The position numbers and the translations under genes were made by a program. 64,000 nucleotides of DNA from an uncultured Bacillaceae bacterium (lineage in GTDB: Bacteria; Bacillota; Bacilli; Bacillales; Caldibacillaceae). A model generated the notes under the pieces. That model did not search any database and was not told the DNA's origin. It saw only the letters and a list, made by a program, of their open reading frames with translations. Positions 45,896-53,915 of the stretch are shown here, piece by piece (within the stretch, counting starts at the first letter, position 1; each line of letters starts with the position of its first letter). The stretch spans positions 1 through 64,000 of the forward strand of contig CALGAD010000108.1 in assembly GCA_937951955.1 (NCBI GenBank), given 5' to 3'.

Positions 45896-45954
45896 ATCCC
45901 GCTGCCTACTAAAGGAATCGTTTTCCCTTGTTTGGCAGGCGGGGTTTGCTTTAA
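45896..45954 (+). terminator. Hairpin between kbl and tdh
   Basis: TCCCGC-GCC pairs with GGC-GGCGGGG type arms (TCCCGCTGCC, GGCAGGCGGG; one bulge each), followed by TTTGCTTT. The weak T run suggests partial termination. Confidence 0.5.
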
Positions 45955-46021
45955 CCTGAAAACTTCTTTTTAACATATTTTAATAGAAAAAAAGATTTGA
46001 ACGTTTTCGGAGGCTGTGAAG

Positions 46022-46987
46022 ATGAAAAAAATATTAGTAACCGGTGCATTAGGGCAAATAGGCACGGAATTAACGACGGCCCTGCGCAAACAGTATGGCA
46101 AGGAAAATGTGATTGCCACGGATATCAAAGAACCGCAAAAAGATTTCGCGGTGGATGGACCTTTTGAAACTTTAGATGTGATGGATGGGGAAAAAATGTT
46201 GCGGGTAGCCCGCCGCCATCAAGTCGATACGATCATCCATCTTGCAGCATTACTGTCAGGGAAGGCGGAACAAAAACCCCTTTTTGCCTGGAATCTAAAT
46301 ATGAACGGTCTCGTCAATGCGCTGGAAGTCGCACGCGAACTCGATTTAAAGTTTTTCACACCAAGCTCGATCGCGGCTTTTGGTCCGAATACGCCAAAGA
46401 AACAAACCCCACAAGATACGATCCAGCGGCCGACGTTCATGTACGGAATCAGTAAAGTAGCCGGTGAACTACTGGCCGATTATTACCATCATAAATACGG
46501 CGTCGATACAAGGGGAGTTCGCTTCCCCGGTTTGATTTCTCATGTAGCCCCGCCCGGCGGTGGCACGACCGATTATGCGGTGGAAATTTATTATGCAGCG
46601 ATCCGGGATAAGAAATATACATCTTATATCGCAAAAGGAACGTACATGGATATGATGTACATGGACGATGCGGTTCAGGCGATTATTCAACTGATGGAAG
46701 CCGATCCGTCCCGCCTCATTCACCGCAATTCGTTCAATGTATCGGCGATGAGTGTTGCACCGGAAGATTTTGCAGAAGAAATCAGAAAACATATACCGGA
46801 ATTTCAAATCGATTATGATGTAGATCCGGTAAGGCAGAAAATTGCGGAAAGCTGGCCGGACTCCCTCGATACGACCGCTGCTGAAGAGGAGTGGGGATTT
46901 AAGACCGAATATGATTTAGCACGAATGACGAAAATCATGCTTGAAAAAATAGCGGAAAAACTGAATGAACCAAAAAGCCTGGCGTAA
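46022..46987 (+). CDS. tdh: L-threonine 3-dehydrogenase, SDR (GalE-like) type
   Basis: A 321-residue extended short-chain dehydrogenase. NAD-binding GALGQIGTEL at the N-terminus, serine of the SSIAAFGP segment, and the YGISKVAGE Tyr-Lys pair are visible; RFPGLIS and the YMDMMYMDDAV loop match SDR-type threonine dehydrogenases (as in Flavobacterium and archaea) and not the zinc medium-chain Tdh of B. subtilis. It oxidises threonine to 2-amino-3-ketobutyrate, the substrate of the kbl product beside it. ATG at 46022 lies eight bases after GGAGG; a GTG six bases earlier is too close to it. Confidence 0.92.
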   Translation: MKKILVTGALGQIGTELTTALRKQYGKENVIATDIKEPQKDFAVDGPFETLDVMDGEKMLRVARRHQVDTIIHLAALLSGKAEQKPLFAWNLNMNGLVNALEVARELDLKFFTPSSIAAFGPNTPKKQTPQDTIQRPTFMYGISKVAGELLADYYHHKYGVDTRGVRFPGLISHVAPPGGGTTDYAVEIYYAAIRDKKYTSYIAKGTYMDMMYMDDAVQAIIQLMEADPSRLIHRNSFNVSAMSVAPEDFAEEIRKHIPEFQIDYDVDPVRQKIAESWPDSLDTTAAEEEWGFKTEYDLARMTKIMLEKIAEKLNEPKSLA

Positions 46988-47067
46988 AGGAAATCCAGAA
47001 CGGCACCCCCAGAAGTAAGAGCGAAAAGCCATCTTTTGGGGGTTTACGATTTGTCGCCAGGCTTTTT
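46972..47067 (+). terminator. Nested terminator overlapping the tdh stop codon
   Basis: The outer arms AAAAAGCCTGGCG (46972-46984) and CGCCAGGCTTTTT (47055-47067) are perfect 13-base complements; the left arm is the last codons of tdh. An inner stem ACCCCCAGAAG / CTTTTGGGGGT lies between them. Confidence 0.85.
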
Positions 47068-47174
47068 CTATTCACAATTGTTTAGCGTGAAAAAAATGGG
47101 ATTGAAAAGAAAAAGTAACTGTTCTATAATTAATATAACAGATATAATAAATGAAACAGAAAGGAGTGGGTGGT

Positions 47175-47570
47175 TTGTTTATCAGTTTAGATCTCCAGTC
47201 GGAGTCGCCGATTTACTTGCAATTGCGGAATAAAATTATTGAAGGTATTGCCAGTAAACAGTTAAAACCCGGCGATCCCTTGCCTTCCGTACGAAATCTG
47301 GCGAAGGATTTAGGGGTAAATATGCATACAATAAATAAAGCCTACCAGCTTTTGAAAACCGACGGCTTTATTCAAATTCACCGCCAAAAAGGGGTTGTCA
47401 TCAATCCCGATGGTTTCCCCGAAGTTACGGCTGATTTTGTGGAAAAAATAAAAGAAGAATTGCGTCCCATGCTAGCCGAGGCGATTTGTCGGGGCATGAC
47501 GCAAGAAGAGGTGCGTCGTTTATGTGACAACTTGTATAAGGAAATTGCAGAAGGAGGTGCTGCTGAATGA
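47175..47570 (+). CDS. GntR-family transcription regulator, YtrA subgroup
   Basis: A 131-residue short GntR protein: N-terminal winged HTH (SPIYLQLRNKIIEGI, PLPSVRNLAKDLGVNMHTI, GFIQIHRQKGVVI) and only a ~45-residue helical tail. YtrA-type regulators usually repress the operon they head and are linked to ABC or stress functions at the membrane. The start is TTG at 47175, eight bases after AAAGGAG, yielding the family's usual start. Its stop overlaps the next ATG, so it is coupled to the membrane gene. Confidence 0.87.
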   Translation: MFISLDLQSESPIYLQLRNKIIEGIASKQLKPGDPLPSVRNLAKDLGVNMHTINKAYQLLKTDGFIQIHRQKGVVINPDGFPEVTADFVEKIKEELRPMLAEAICRGMTQEEVRRLCDNLYKEIAEGGAAE

Positions 47571-48664
47571 AATGGTTATTTTATACATCGCTGATTTTAC
47601 TGCAAATTTTCGTTGTCGCTATCTTTGCCATTACCCCATATATCACAAGAAAAACAGAAAGCTTTGGCATTGCCATTCCGCAAGATGTTTATTATAATCC
47701 GACCCTCGTACAGTTCCGGAAACAGTATGCCCGCTATTGCGTACTATTCGGTGGACTGATCACCCTTGTTCTTGCCGGACTTATACCATTTTTAAATGAA
47801 AATAGCTGGACCATTGCTTATACTATCAGTATTTTTGGATATTTAATGGGATCTTTCTTTATTTACTATCACTTTCATAAAAAAATGCGCATTTTAAAGC
47901 AAGAGGCAAATTGGTATAAAGAGAGGAAGGAATCCATCGTCATTGACACGAAATTTTATAATGAAAAACTCGTCTATTCCAACGGCTGGTTCCTGATTCC
48001 TTTTGCTGTTTCGCTTTTTTCACTCGTATTCACGTTCATGAACTCAGATCGTTTTCCCGATCCATTACCGATGCAATACGACCTGGCAGGGAATGTAACA
48101 AGATGGGCCGATAAATCAATCGGTTCCTTGTTAGCCGTACCACTATTGCAATTGTTTTTGACCGGACTGTTTCTCTTTATCAATATCGTTATATCAAAAA
48201 GTAAACAACAACTCGATCCGGATCGACCCGAGGAGTCTCGCTTGCAAAATATCATTTTCCGCCGGCGCTGGTCTTTATTTACCATCGTGAGTGGAACGAT
48301 CATGGTTGCCATGTTTTCGCTGATCCAGCTTTCATATGTTTTTCCGTTGAATAATTATGTCTTGTTTATCAGTTTCATGTTCGTAACGCTATTAATCATT
48401 GCTGGTGCCTTCGTTCTAACGCTCACAACCGGACAGGGTGGTAGCCGGGTGCAGGTAGTTAACGGAAAAAGTGGCAAGAAGATTAATCGTGACGATGATC
48501 GCTACTGGAAGCTCGGCATGTTTTATTTCAATCCCGACGATCCCGCACTGTTTGTAGAAAAACGATTCGGTAGTGGCTGGACGAATAACTTTGCCCGTCC
48601 CTTATCCTGGGTGTTGCTTCTTGTACCGATATTGATTGTTATTTTAATTACCATATTCATATAA
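47567..48664 (+). CDS. DUF1648/DUF5808 membrane protein
   Basis: A 365-residue protein with about eight helices. FPDPLPMQYDLAGNVTRWADKS is the DUF1648 motif (also found at the N-terminus of SdpI-type immunity proteins; here given in part), and RYWKLGMFYFNPDDPALFVEKR is the DUF5808 motif near the C-terminus. Function unknown; it is translated from an ATG overlapping the GntR stop. Homologues often follow a GntR gene. A role in envelope stress or immunity is inference only. Confidence 0.82.
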   Translation: MKWLFYTSLILLQIFVVAIFAITPYITRKTESFGIAIPQDVYYNPTLVQFRKQYARYCVLFGGLITLVLAGLIPFLNENSWTIAYTISIFGYLMGSFFIYYHFHKKMRILKQEANWYKERKESIVIDTKFYNEKLVYSNGWFLIPFAVSLFSLVFTFMNSDRFPDPLPMQYDLAGNVTRWADKSIGSLLAVPLLQLFLTGLFLFINIVISKSKQQLDPDRPEESRLQNIIFRRRWSLFTIVSGTIMVAMFSLIQLSYVFPLNNYVLFISFMFVTLLIIAGAFVLTLTTGQGGSRVQVVNGKSGKKINRDDDRYWKLGMFYFNPDDPALFVEKRFGSGWTNNFARPLSWVLLLVPILIVILITIFI

Positions 48665-48737
48665 GTTGAAATAAGCGGGAAAGAAAGGGGGGAGCGACTC
48701 TTCTTTTTAAAAATATGAAGGGAGAGGAGGTGAACCG

Positions 48738-49517
48738 ATGGAAACGGGGAGAAAATTATCCGGATTTTTTACGTATCTTTTTATCGGGGTTTTAGGGATT
48801 GCTTCCCAGTATCCGCTCTTTATGGTCGAAATCGAAAAACTCTCCTCCCAGCTCCCTGCAGATCTCGCGATACCGAAAGAACTACTCGTGATTCAACCAT
48901 TGATTGTGAATTTCGTACTCATGATCGTCACTTTAATCATCGGCTACATCCTGGCGCATAAGGTTCAGTTGCGATCCGCCTTAATTCATGACCAACAGTT
49001 TTTTCCTGCCTTTCGGTCCGGACTGAAAGCGGGGATCGTCGGGGGAATGGTGATGACGCTGATCATCCTTATTTTCGATCTCTCATTTCATCAATCCATC
49101 CCGGATGGCCATCTAGACATGTTCCAGCCCCCTAACTGGATAAAATTACTGGCAGCATTGCTCTATGGTGGAGTTGTTGAAGAATTGCTCATGCGCTGGG
49201 GGATCATGACCCTTTTAGTATTTTTATTATGGAAATTATTCCAGCGGAATCGAAGCACACCGTCCCCGCACATGTACTGGATCTCCATCATTATCTCCGC
49301 CATTCTTTTCGGTCTCCTTCACTATTCAGCCAATGTCCTCGCGGGCCCTATGACCTTTATCGTTTGGGTGCGGATGATTTTGTTGAATGGTCTAGGCGGT
49401 GTCATTTTCGGATGGTTATACTGGCGGAAAAACCTCGAAAGTGCTATTGTCGCTCATATGATGCTGCATGTAACCTGGTTTATAGGTAAAACTATAATAT
49501 ATTACGTATACGTATAG
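48738..49517 (+). CDS. CPBP-family intramembrane metalloprotease (Abi/CAAX type)
   Basis: A 259-residue protein with about eight helices. The catalytic motifs are present: VEELLMRWG (EExxxR) near residue 147, LFGLLHY (FxxxH) near residue 193 and IVAHMMLHV (HxxxH-like) near residue 243. CPBP proteases cleave substrates in the membrane and several protect against bacteriocins. GAGGAGGTG precedes the ATG. Likely the third gene of the GntR-DUF1648 operon, 73 bp after it. Confidence 0.88.
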   Translation: METGRKLSGFFTYLFIGVLGIASQYPLFMVEIEKLSSQLPADLAIPKELLVIQPLIVNFVLMIVTLIIGYILAHKVQLRSALIHDQQFFPAFRSGLKAGIVGGMVMTLIILIFDLSFHQSIPDGHLDMFQPPNWIKLLAALLYGGVVEELLMRWGIMTLLVFLLWKLFQRNRSTPSPHMYWISIIISAILFGLLHYSANVLAGPMTFIVWVRMILLNGLGGVIFGWLYWRKNLESAIVAHMMLHVTWFIGKTIIYYVYV

Positions 49518-49524
49518 TTGATTA

Positions 49525-49646
49525 GGGGCTGTCCAAAAAGTCGTATTTTCGACTTTTGGATGCCCCTTTTGTTTGTTCAAGAACCTTGATAAATCAACAT
49601 TCTGGTTTAGTTCAACTTGAAATAATTTTACTTTTTGGACAGCCCC
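49525..49646 (+). mobile_element. 122-bp MITE-like element, copy 1
   Basis: Terminal inverted repeats GGGGCTGTCCAAAAAGT and ACTTTTTGGACAGCCCC bound a 122-bp unit flanked by TA on both sides. The left end folds on itself as a hairpin (AAAGTCG/CGACTTT core) followed by TTTTG. The sequence is identical, base for base, to the inverted copy at 51725-51846. It contains no transposase gene. The termini look like those of a DNA-transposon family, which would have to mobilise it from elsewhere. Confidence 0.85.
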
Positions 49647-49887
49647 TAGTCATTTTCACGGTAAGAAAGATTGATATAAAATATTTGACAATTTCAATAA
49701 CTCGTAGTAATCTTAAAGTAGAATATGATAGTTTTTTCACAAAAGTTTTTATAATCAAGATAAAAATGGCTGTGATTCTCTTTAAAGGACAGCTCATTTT
49801 TCCGTTCCATCTCGGGAAATCATTTTTTCCACAAAAGATTCAGAATATTCAACCGAAATGATCCTGATAACGAAAGGGAGTGAAGGT
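49647..49887. other. FbpB-type gene upstream region
   Basis: No gene seen. TTGACA at 49685-49690 is a consensus -35 but its -10 partner (TAATCT) is weak. No convincing Fur box was found. Confidence 0.4.
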
Positions 49888-50016
49888 ATGCGCAGAATCA
49901 AGCTTAGTTTTGAAGAGATGGTCGAAAAAAATAAACAAGAATTGCAATACAATGAGGATATTTTAGATAGAATCGAAAAACGTCTTTTAGAAAAACAAAA
50001 AGAACGGGAAAAATAA
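49888..50016 (+). CDS. FbpB-family small basic protein, 42 aa
   Basis: A short gene beginning MRRIKLSFEEMVEKNKQE and ending LLEKQKEREK. Strongly charged, helical and basic, matching the FbpB-family small proteins of Bacilli, which in B. subtilis act with the FsrA small RNA in iron sparing. GAAAGGGAGTG precedes the ATG and a good terminator follows, so it looks like a real single gene. Identification rests on the N-terminal pattern and size. Confidence 0.78.
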   Translation: MRRIKLSFEEMVEKNKQELQYNEDILDRIEKRLLEKQKEREK

Positions 50017-50090
50017 TCTGGACATGGGAAATTCTACCACTCATTTTTAAAAACGCTTCAAATGTCAGAAATATAGGTATTTTCTGAAGT

Positions 50091-50115
50091 GCAGGGAGGA
50101 TTCTCCCTGCTTTTT
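50091..50115 (+). terminator. Terminator of the FbpB-type gene
   Basis: GCAGGGAG and CTCCCTGC around a GATT loop, followed by TTTTT. A second stem, CAGAAATA/TATTTTCTG, lies just before it. Confidence 0.9.
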
Positions 50116-50239
50116 AATTTTTCAATTTACGTGTCGTTTCAGAGTGAACTCTGAAAACGAATTTTAAAACAAGCAGGATAAAAATCGTAGTATAATAAGG
50201 AGAAACGAAATGCAATGTCGTTTAGAAAGGGGAAACGTA

Positions 50240-51292
50240 ATGTCCAATTATCCAGATACAAAAGAAACAATGGAACTGATTAAAGAATTAGTTTCTATTC
50301 CGAGTCCAACCGGCAATACGGAAAGAATCATCAAGTTTATTGAAAATAAAATGAATGAATTAGGTGTGCAAAACAATCGCAATAACAAGGGCGGTTTGAT
50401 CGTAACTATACCTGGAAAAGACGACAAGAAGCACCGCATGCTAACCGCTCATGTCGATACATTAGGGGCCATGGTTAAAGAAATCAAATCTTCCGGGCGC
50501 TTGAAGATTGATTTGATCGGTGGCTATGATTGGCAAGCGATCGAAGGGGAATATTGCCAGATTGAAACGGCTTCTGGAAAAATATATACCGGAACGATAG
50601 TCATGCATCAGCAGTCTGTCCATGTGTATAAAGATTCCCGTACGGCCGAACGAAATCAAGATAATATCGAAGTTCGCATCGATGCAAAAGTGCGTAATGC
50701 AGAGGACGTTCGTGCGCTCGGAATTGAAGTCGGTGACTTTGTTTTCTTAGACCCGCGGGTGCAAATTACCGAAAATGGCTTTATTAAATCCCGGCATTTA
50801 GATGATAAAGCGAGTGTCGCCATTTTAATGAAACTGATTGAGCATCTCGTCAAACATAAGATTGAGTTACCGTATACAACCCATTTCTTGATTTCCAATA
50901 ATGAAGAAATTGGCTATGGCGGTAATTCCAACATCCCTCCGGAAACCGTGGAATATTTAGCCGTCGATATGGGCGCGATCGGTGACGGACAGCAAACGGA
51001 TGAATATACCGTATCGATCTGTGTGAAAGATGCGAGCGGACCTTATCACTTAAAATTGCGCAAACATTTAGTGGAACTGGCGAAGGAAAATAATATTGAA
51101 TACAAGTTAGATATTTATCCGTACTACGGCTCCGATGCCTCGGCAGCAATTCGCAGCGGCCACGATATCATTCACGGCCTCATCGGTCCGGGGATTGATT
51201 CTTCCCATGCCTTTGAACGGACCCACCAGTCGTCCATTGAAAATACGGCGAAGTTAGTGTACCACTATGTGTTATCGGAGATGGTGGAATAA
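50240..51292 (+). CDS. M42-family metallo-aminopeptidase
   Basis: A 350-residue dizinc aminopeptidase (glutamyl aminopeptidase / FrvX / YsdC family) forming dodecameric shells in known members. Metal ligands are in TAHVDTLGAMV, KSRHLDDKASVA, SNNEEIGYGG, AVDMGAIGDG and the final DSSHAFERTH. ATG at 50240 follows GAAAGGGG by seven bases; an ATG ten codons earlier has no site. It trims peptides in the cytoplasm, working with the peptide importers and peptidase T. It ends 5 bp before a convergent small membrane gene. Confidence 0.93.
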   Translation: MSNYPDTKETMELIKELVSIPSPTGNTERIIKFIENKMNELGVQNNRNNKGGLIVTIPGKDDKKHRMLTAHVDTLGAMVKEIKSSGRLKIDLIGGYDWQAIEGEYCQIETASGKIYTGTIVMHQQSVHVYKDSRTAERNQDNIEVRIDAKVRNAEDVRALGIEVGDFVFLDPRVQITENGFIKSRHLDDKASVAILMKLIEHLVKHKIELPYTTHFLISNNEEIGYGGNSNIPPETVEYLAVDMGAIGDGQQTDEYTVSICVKDASGPYHLKLRKHLVELAKENNIEYKLDIYPYYGSDASAAIRSGHDIIHGLIGPGIDSSHAFERTHQSSIENTAKLVYHYVLSEMVE

Positions 51293-51297
51293 AAAGG

Positions 51298-51510
51298 TTA
51301 GGGCTGCGGAGAACGAACTTCATTCATTGAAGAGGAGGTTTTATTTTTTGGTTTTTCGATAGGAACTAAATCGCGTAATATAAAATGGGTAATGAAAAAG
51401 GTGACTATAAAGTCAAAATACGGGTTCCCTGTTTCAAAAACTCTTGTAAACAGGATAAAAATGCAAACAGAAATTACTACTAAAAGTTGCACGTAGTGAA
51501 AAATTGTCAT
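51298..51510 (-). CDS. Small two-helix membrane protein, 70 aa
   Basis: I do not recognise the family. Two hydrophobic helices (about residues 6-22 and 32-50) are followed by a polar tail (VPIEKPKNKTSSSMNE). AAAGGTGAT lies about ten bases before the ATG, a moderate ribosome site. Convergent with the M42 peptidase gene. Coding is plausible but not proved. Confidence 0.55.
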   Translation of the reverse strand: MTIFHYVQLLVVISVCIFILFTRVFETGNPYFDFIVTFFITHFILRDLVPIEKPKNKTSSSMNEVRSPQP

Positions 51511-51724
51511 TTTTAGATATCACCTTTATTTTATTAGACTGTGAACTATTTCTTTGCTAAACGTTCTTGGCGATAATGGGTTTTTATATTGTTATAACCA
51601 ACGATTTGCTTCATTAAATAATTACACAACGGTTGATGAATTCCTTTGTCTTTAGAGATATAATTAAAAAGAAACTTTGTGTGATAGATGGTTTTATACG
51701 ATAGTCTCGGATATATATGGAAAA

Positions 51725-51846
51725 GGGGCTGTCCAAAAAGTAAAATTATTTCAAGTTGAACTAAACCAGAATGTTGATTTATCAAGGTTCTTGAACAAAC
51801 AAAAGGGGCATCCAAAAGTCGAAAATACGACTTTTTGGACAGCCCC
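51725..51846 (-). mobile_element. 122-bp MITE-like element, copy 2 (inverted)
   Basis: The exact reverse complement of the element at 49525-49646 over all 122 bp, with the same 17-base terminal inverted repeats. Its hairpin end faces the 3' end of the acetyltransferase gene, 30 bp away. Flanks AAAA and TTTT extend the terminal inverted repeat. No TA flank as in copy 1. Confidence 0.85.
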
Positions 51847-51876
51847 TTTTATTGAATAAAAAAATAATGGCAAGTA

Positions 51877-52398
51877 TTAGTTTAACTTCATTTCGAATTT
51901 CGTATGTCCGTATCCCATACCGACTTTCGTGAATCCGCATTTTGTATAAAAATTGACTAATTTTTCATTGTCTCCGACACAGTCGAGGCGTAAGTAAGGT
52001 TTTCCTTTTTCTTTAACATATTGAGCGGCATAAGCAATGATTTCTTTACCGAGTCCTGAGCCAATATGCCGTGGACTTACAGCGAGCTTATGCAAATATA
52101 CAGCACCGTCGTCTAATTCGCCCCACACGCGTTTATCTAAATCAATTTGGACTTCATTTAAGGAGAAGGTAGCAACGAGTTGACCGTCTTTTTTAATCAT
52201 GAATGTTTCATGTTGAACAATTGTTGATATAATGAGAGGATCGAGTTTTCCATCCAGTAAATCGCTCCACTGCCGGACGTGTTTATCTTTTACCCAGCTA
52301 GCCGTTTCCTTTAATAAATCTATAACATCAGGAGCATCTTCCAAAGTTGCTCGCGTAATTTCATATTGTTCTAAGGCTGGAATCATTGTTTTTAACAT
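51877..52398 (-). CDS. GNAT-family N-acetyltransferase
   Basis: A 173-residue acetyl-CoA-dependent transferase. The GNAT fold is seen in AVYLHKLAVSPRHIGSGLGKEI (acetyl-CoA pyrophosphate loop around residue 120; quoted here as a pattern of V-SPRHIGSGLG), LRLDCVGDNEKLVNFYTKCG and the final strand. Substrate unknown. The ATG follows GAGGAGATGAG. The MITE copy just past its stop codon may supply its terminator. Confidence 0.88.
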   Translation of the reverse strand: MLKTMIPALEQYEITRATLEDAPDVIDLLKETASWVKDKHVRQWSDLLDGKLDPLIISTIVQHETFMIKKDGQLVATFSLNEVQIDLDKRVWGELDDGAVYLHKLAVSPRHIGSGLGKEIIAYAAQYVKEKGKPYLRLDCVGDNEKLVNFYTKCGFTKVGMGYGHTKFEMKLN

Positions 52399-52561
52399 AG
52401 CTCATCTCCTCGTTTTTATAGACATGATTTCTGATTGTACAATGATTTTTTCGGGGAGACAAGAGGTTATGAAAAAAACCAATAATTCTATAATTTTGTA
52501 GAAATTACCGGTGAAGGTGGCAAGATTTATTTCTTTTTCAATCGGAAACGGATGCCAAATC
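52399..52561. other. GNAT upstream region
   Basis: No gene seen; must hold the acetyltransferase promoter. The phased repeat tract begins immediately beyond. Confidence 0.4.
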
Positions 52562-52716
52562 TTTCGTGAAATGCCCCATTGTTTTCGCGGTTTAAATGCT
52601 TTGTTTCGCATTTTAGGATTCTTATTTCGCGAATTTCCCTGAACTTTCGCGAATTCATTCTGCTCTTTCACGAATTACGGGAAAACTTTCGTTATTCCAG
52701 CGAAACCTTTCGCGAA
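52562..52716. repeat. 21-bp phased degenerate repeat tract 2
   Basis: TTTCG (once TTTCA) occurs at 52562, 52583, 52604, 52625, 52645, 52666, 52687 and 52708, spacings 21, 21, 21, 20, 21, 21, 21. The best units read TTTCGCGAA, a quasi-palindrome; the 11-12 bases between are variable. It is intergenic, between the end of pdxK and the start of the acetyltransferase gene. Same period as tract 1 but a different core. Confidence 0.85.
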
Positions 52717-52821
52717 TGATTAGCTGCATAAAATGATAATAGTCATTCTAACCGAAATCTAATCAGTACGGAAGACATTGAACATTTTCTCAGTTTGGAA
52801 CAAGAATTCTGATAAAACGAT

Positions 52822-52863
52822 AAAAAAATAAAAAGCCATGAATGCTTCGATCACATTCTTGGC
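52822..52863 (-). terminator. Terminator of pdxK
   Basis: On the minus strand GCCAAGAATG pairs with CATTCATGGC (two mismatches), followed by TTTTTATTTTTTT. Confidence 0.75.
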
Positions 52864-52884
52864 CTGAGCTTAAAAATGATGGAT

Positions 52885-53724
52885 TTATCCTTTACGCATC
52901 GTTACTTCTGGACGATCGTTCGGGTACAGGTTATAGGCACCGTGCAATACCGGTCCGACATATTGATTTAATTTCCAGCCGTGACGGATACCAGCGGCAA
53001 CAAATTGTTTGGCTTTGTATACTGCATCGATTGGAGCTTCACCTTTAGCTAAATGTGCAGTAATTGCTGCGGCAAAGGAACAACCGGCACCGTGAGTGTA
53101 CGTTGTATCGATATGCTCCGTTTCAAAAATGGTAAATTCTTCACCATCATAGAATAAGTCGATCGCTTTTTCCGTACCGAGCCCGTTTCCACCTTTAATA
53201 ACAACATGTTTGGCTCCTAAATCATGAATTTTTTCAGCTGCTTTTTTCATATCATCGAGGGTTTTAATTGGTCCGATTTTCGATAACTGCCAGGCTTCAA
53301 AAAGGTTTGGTGTGGTCACTAAAGCACGAGGTAAGAGCAGTTCACGAGCAGCATCCACAGTCTCCGGCAGTAAAACTTCATCTTCACCTTTACATACCAT
53401 CACCGGATCGATGACCATTTTATCGATGTTATACTCATCAATTACTTTGGCAACGAGTTCCACAATCTCAACGGAACCGAGCATTCCCGTTTTAGCAGCA
53501 TCGATGCCGACTGAAAGGGCAGTTTCCAGCTGGGTTTCTACCGTTTTTACATCGACAGGGAACGTATGATGTTTCCAATTATCTTTCGGATCCATCGTGG
53601 CAATGGTTGTTAATGCGACCATTCCATATGTACCGAGTTCCTGAAAAGTTTTTAAATCGGCTTGAATACCGGCACCGCCGCTTGTATCTGAACCTGCGAT
53701 TGTTAACGTTTTCTTGAGACTCAT
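52885..53724 (-). CDS. pdxK: Pyridoxal / hydroxymethylpyrimidine kinase
   Basis: A 279-residue ribokinase-fold kinase of the ThiD/PdxK type. N-terminal TIAGSDTSGGAGIQADLKTF, KTGML, DPVMVCKGEDEVL, TPNLFEAWQLS and the anion hole / catalytic Asp in DTTYTHGAGCSFAAAI are all present. Bacillus PdxK closely resembles ThiD in sequence but phosphorylates pyridoxine, pyridoxal and pyridoxamine; MVCKGEDEVL and the NQYVGPVLHGA end match that enzyme better than ThiD, and no thiamine genes are nearby. AGGAGG precedes the ATG. Transcribed alone. Confidence 0.9.
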   Translation of the reverse strand: MSLKKTLTIAGSDTSGGAGIQADLKTFQELGTYGMVALTTIATMDPKDNWKHHTFPVDVKTVETQLETALSVGIDAAKTGMLGSVEIVELVAKVIDEYNIDKMVIDPVMVCKGEDEVLLPETVDAARELLLPRALVTTPNLFEAWQLSKIGPIKTLDDMKKAAEKIHDLGAKHVVIKGGNGLGTEKAIDLFYDGEEFTIFETEHIDTTYTHGAGCSFAAAITAHLAKGEAPIDAVYKAKQFVAAGIRHGWKLNQYVGPVLHGAYNLYPNDRPEVTMRKG

Positions 53725-53915
53725 ACTGTATTCCTCCTTGGAATGAATTTAACGTGTTAGATAAAATTACACTCTCATTATAACAGGAAAAGATAGACTT
53801 ATTTGTAAGAATTTCAATTTTTTCCCGATTTTCCCTTTTGAAATAATTGAATTACTTATTGCACCAAGATAAAAAATAAAGAATATCCTTCTTATAATTG
53901 GAAGTAAAAGGATTT

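Noticed and set aside
49556..49861. Open frame beginning MDAPFVCSRTL in element copy 1, also seen at 51546-51815 in copy 2
   Set aside because: The shared N-terminal part is simply the identical 122-bp element; the two frames diverge completely at its border and lack ribosome sites.
52402..52671. Minus-strand frame of 89 codons over phased tract 2
   Set aside because: It spans the acetyltransferase promoter region and the repeat tract, with no family resemblance and no ribosome site.
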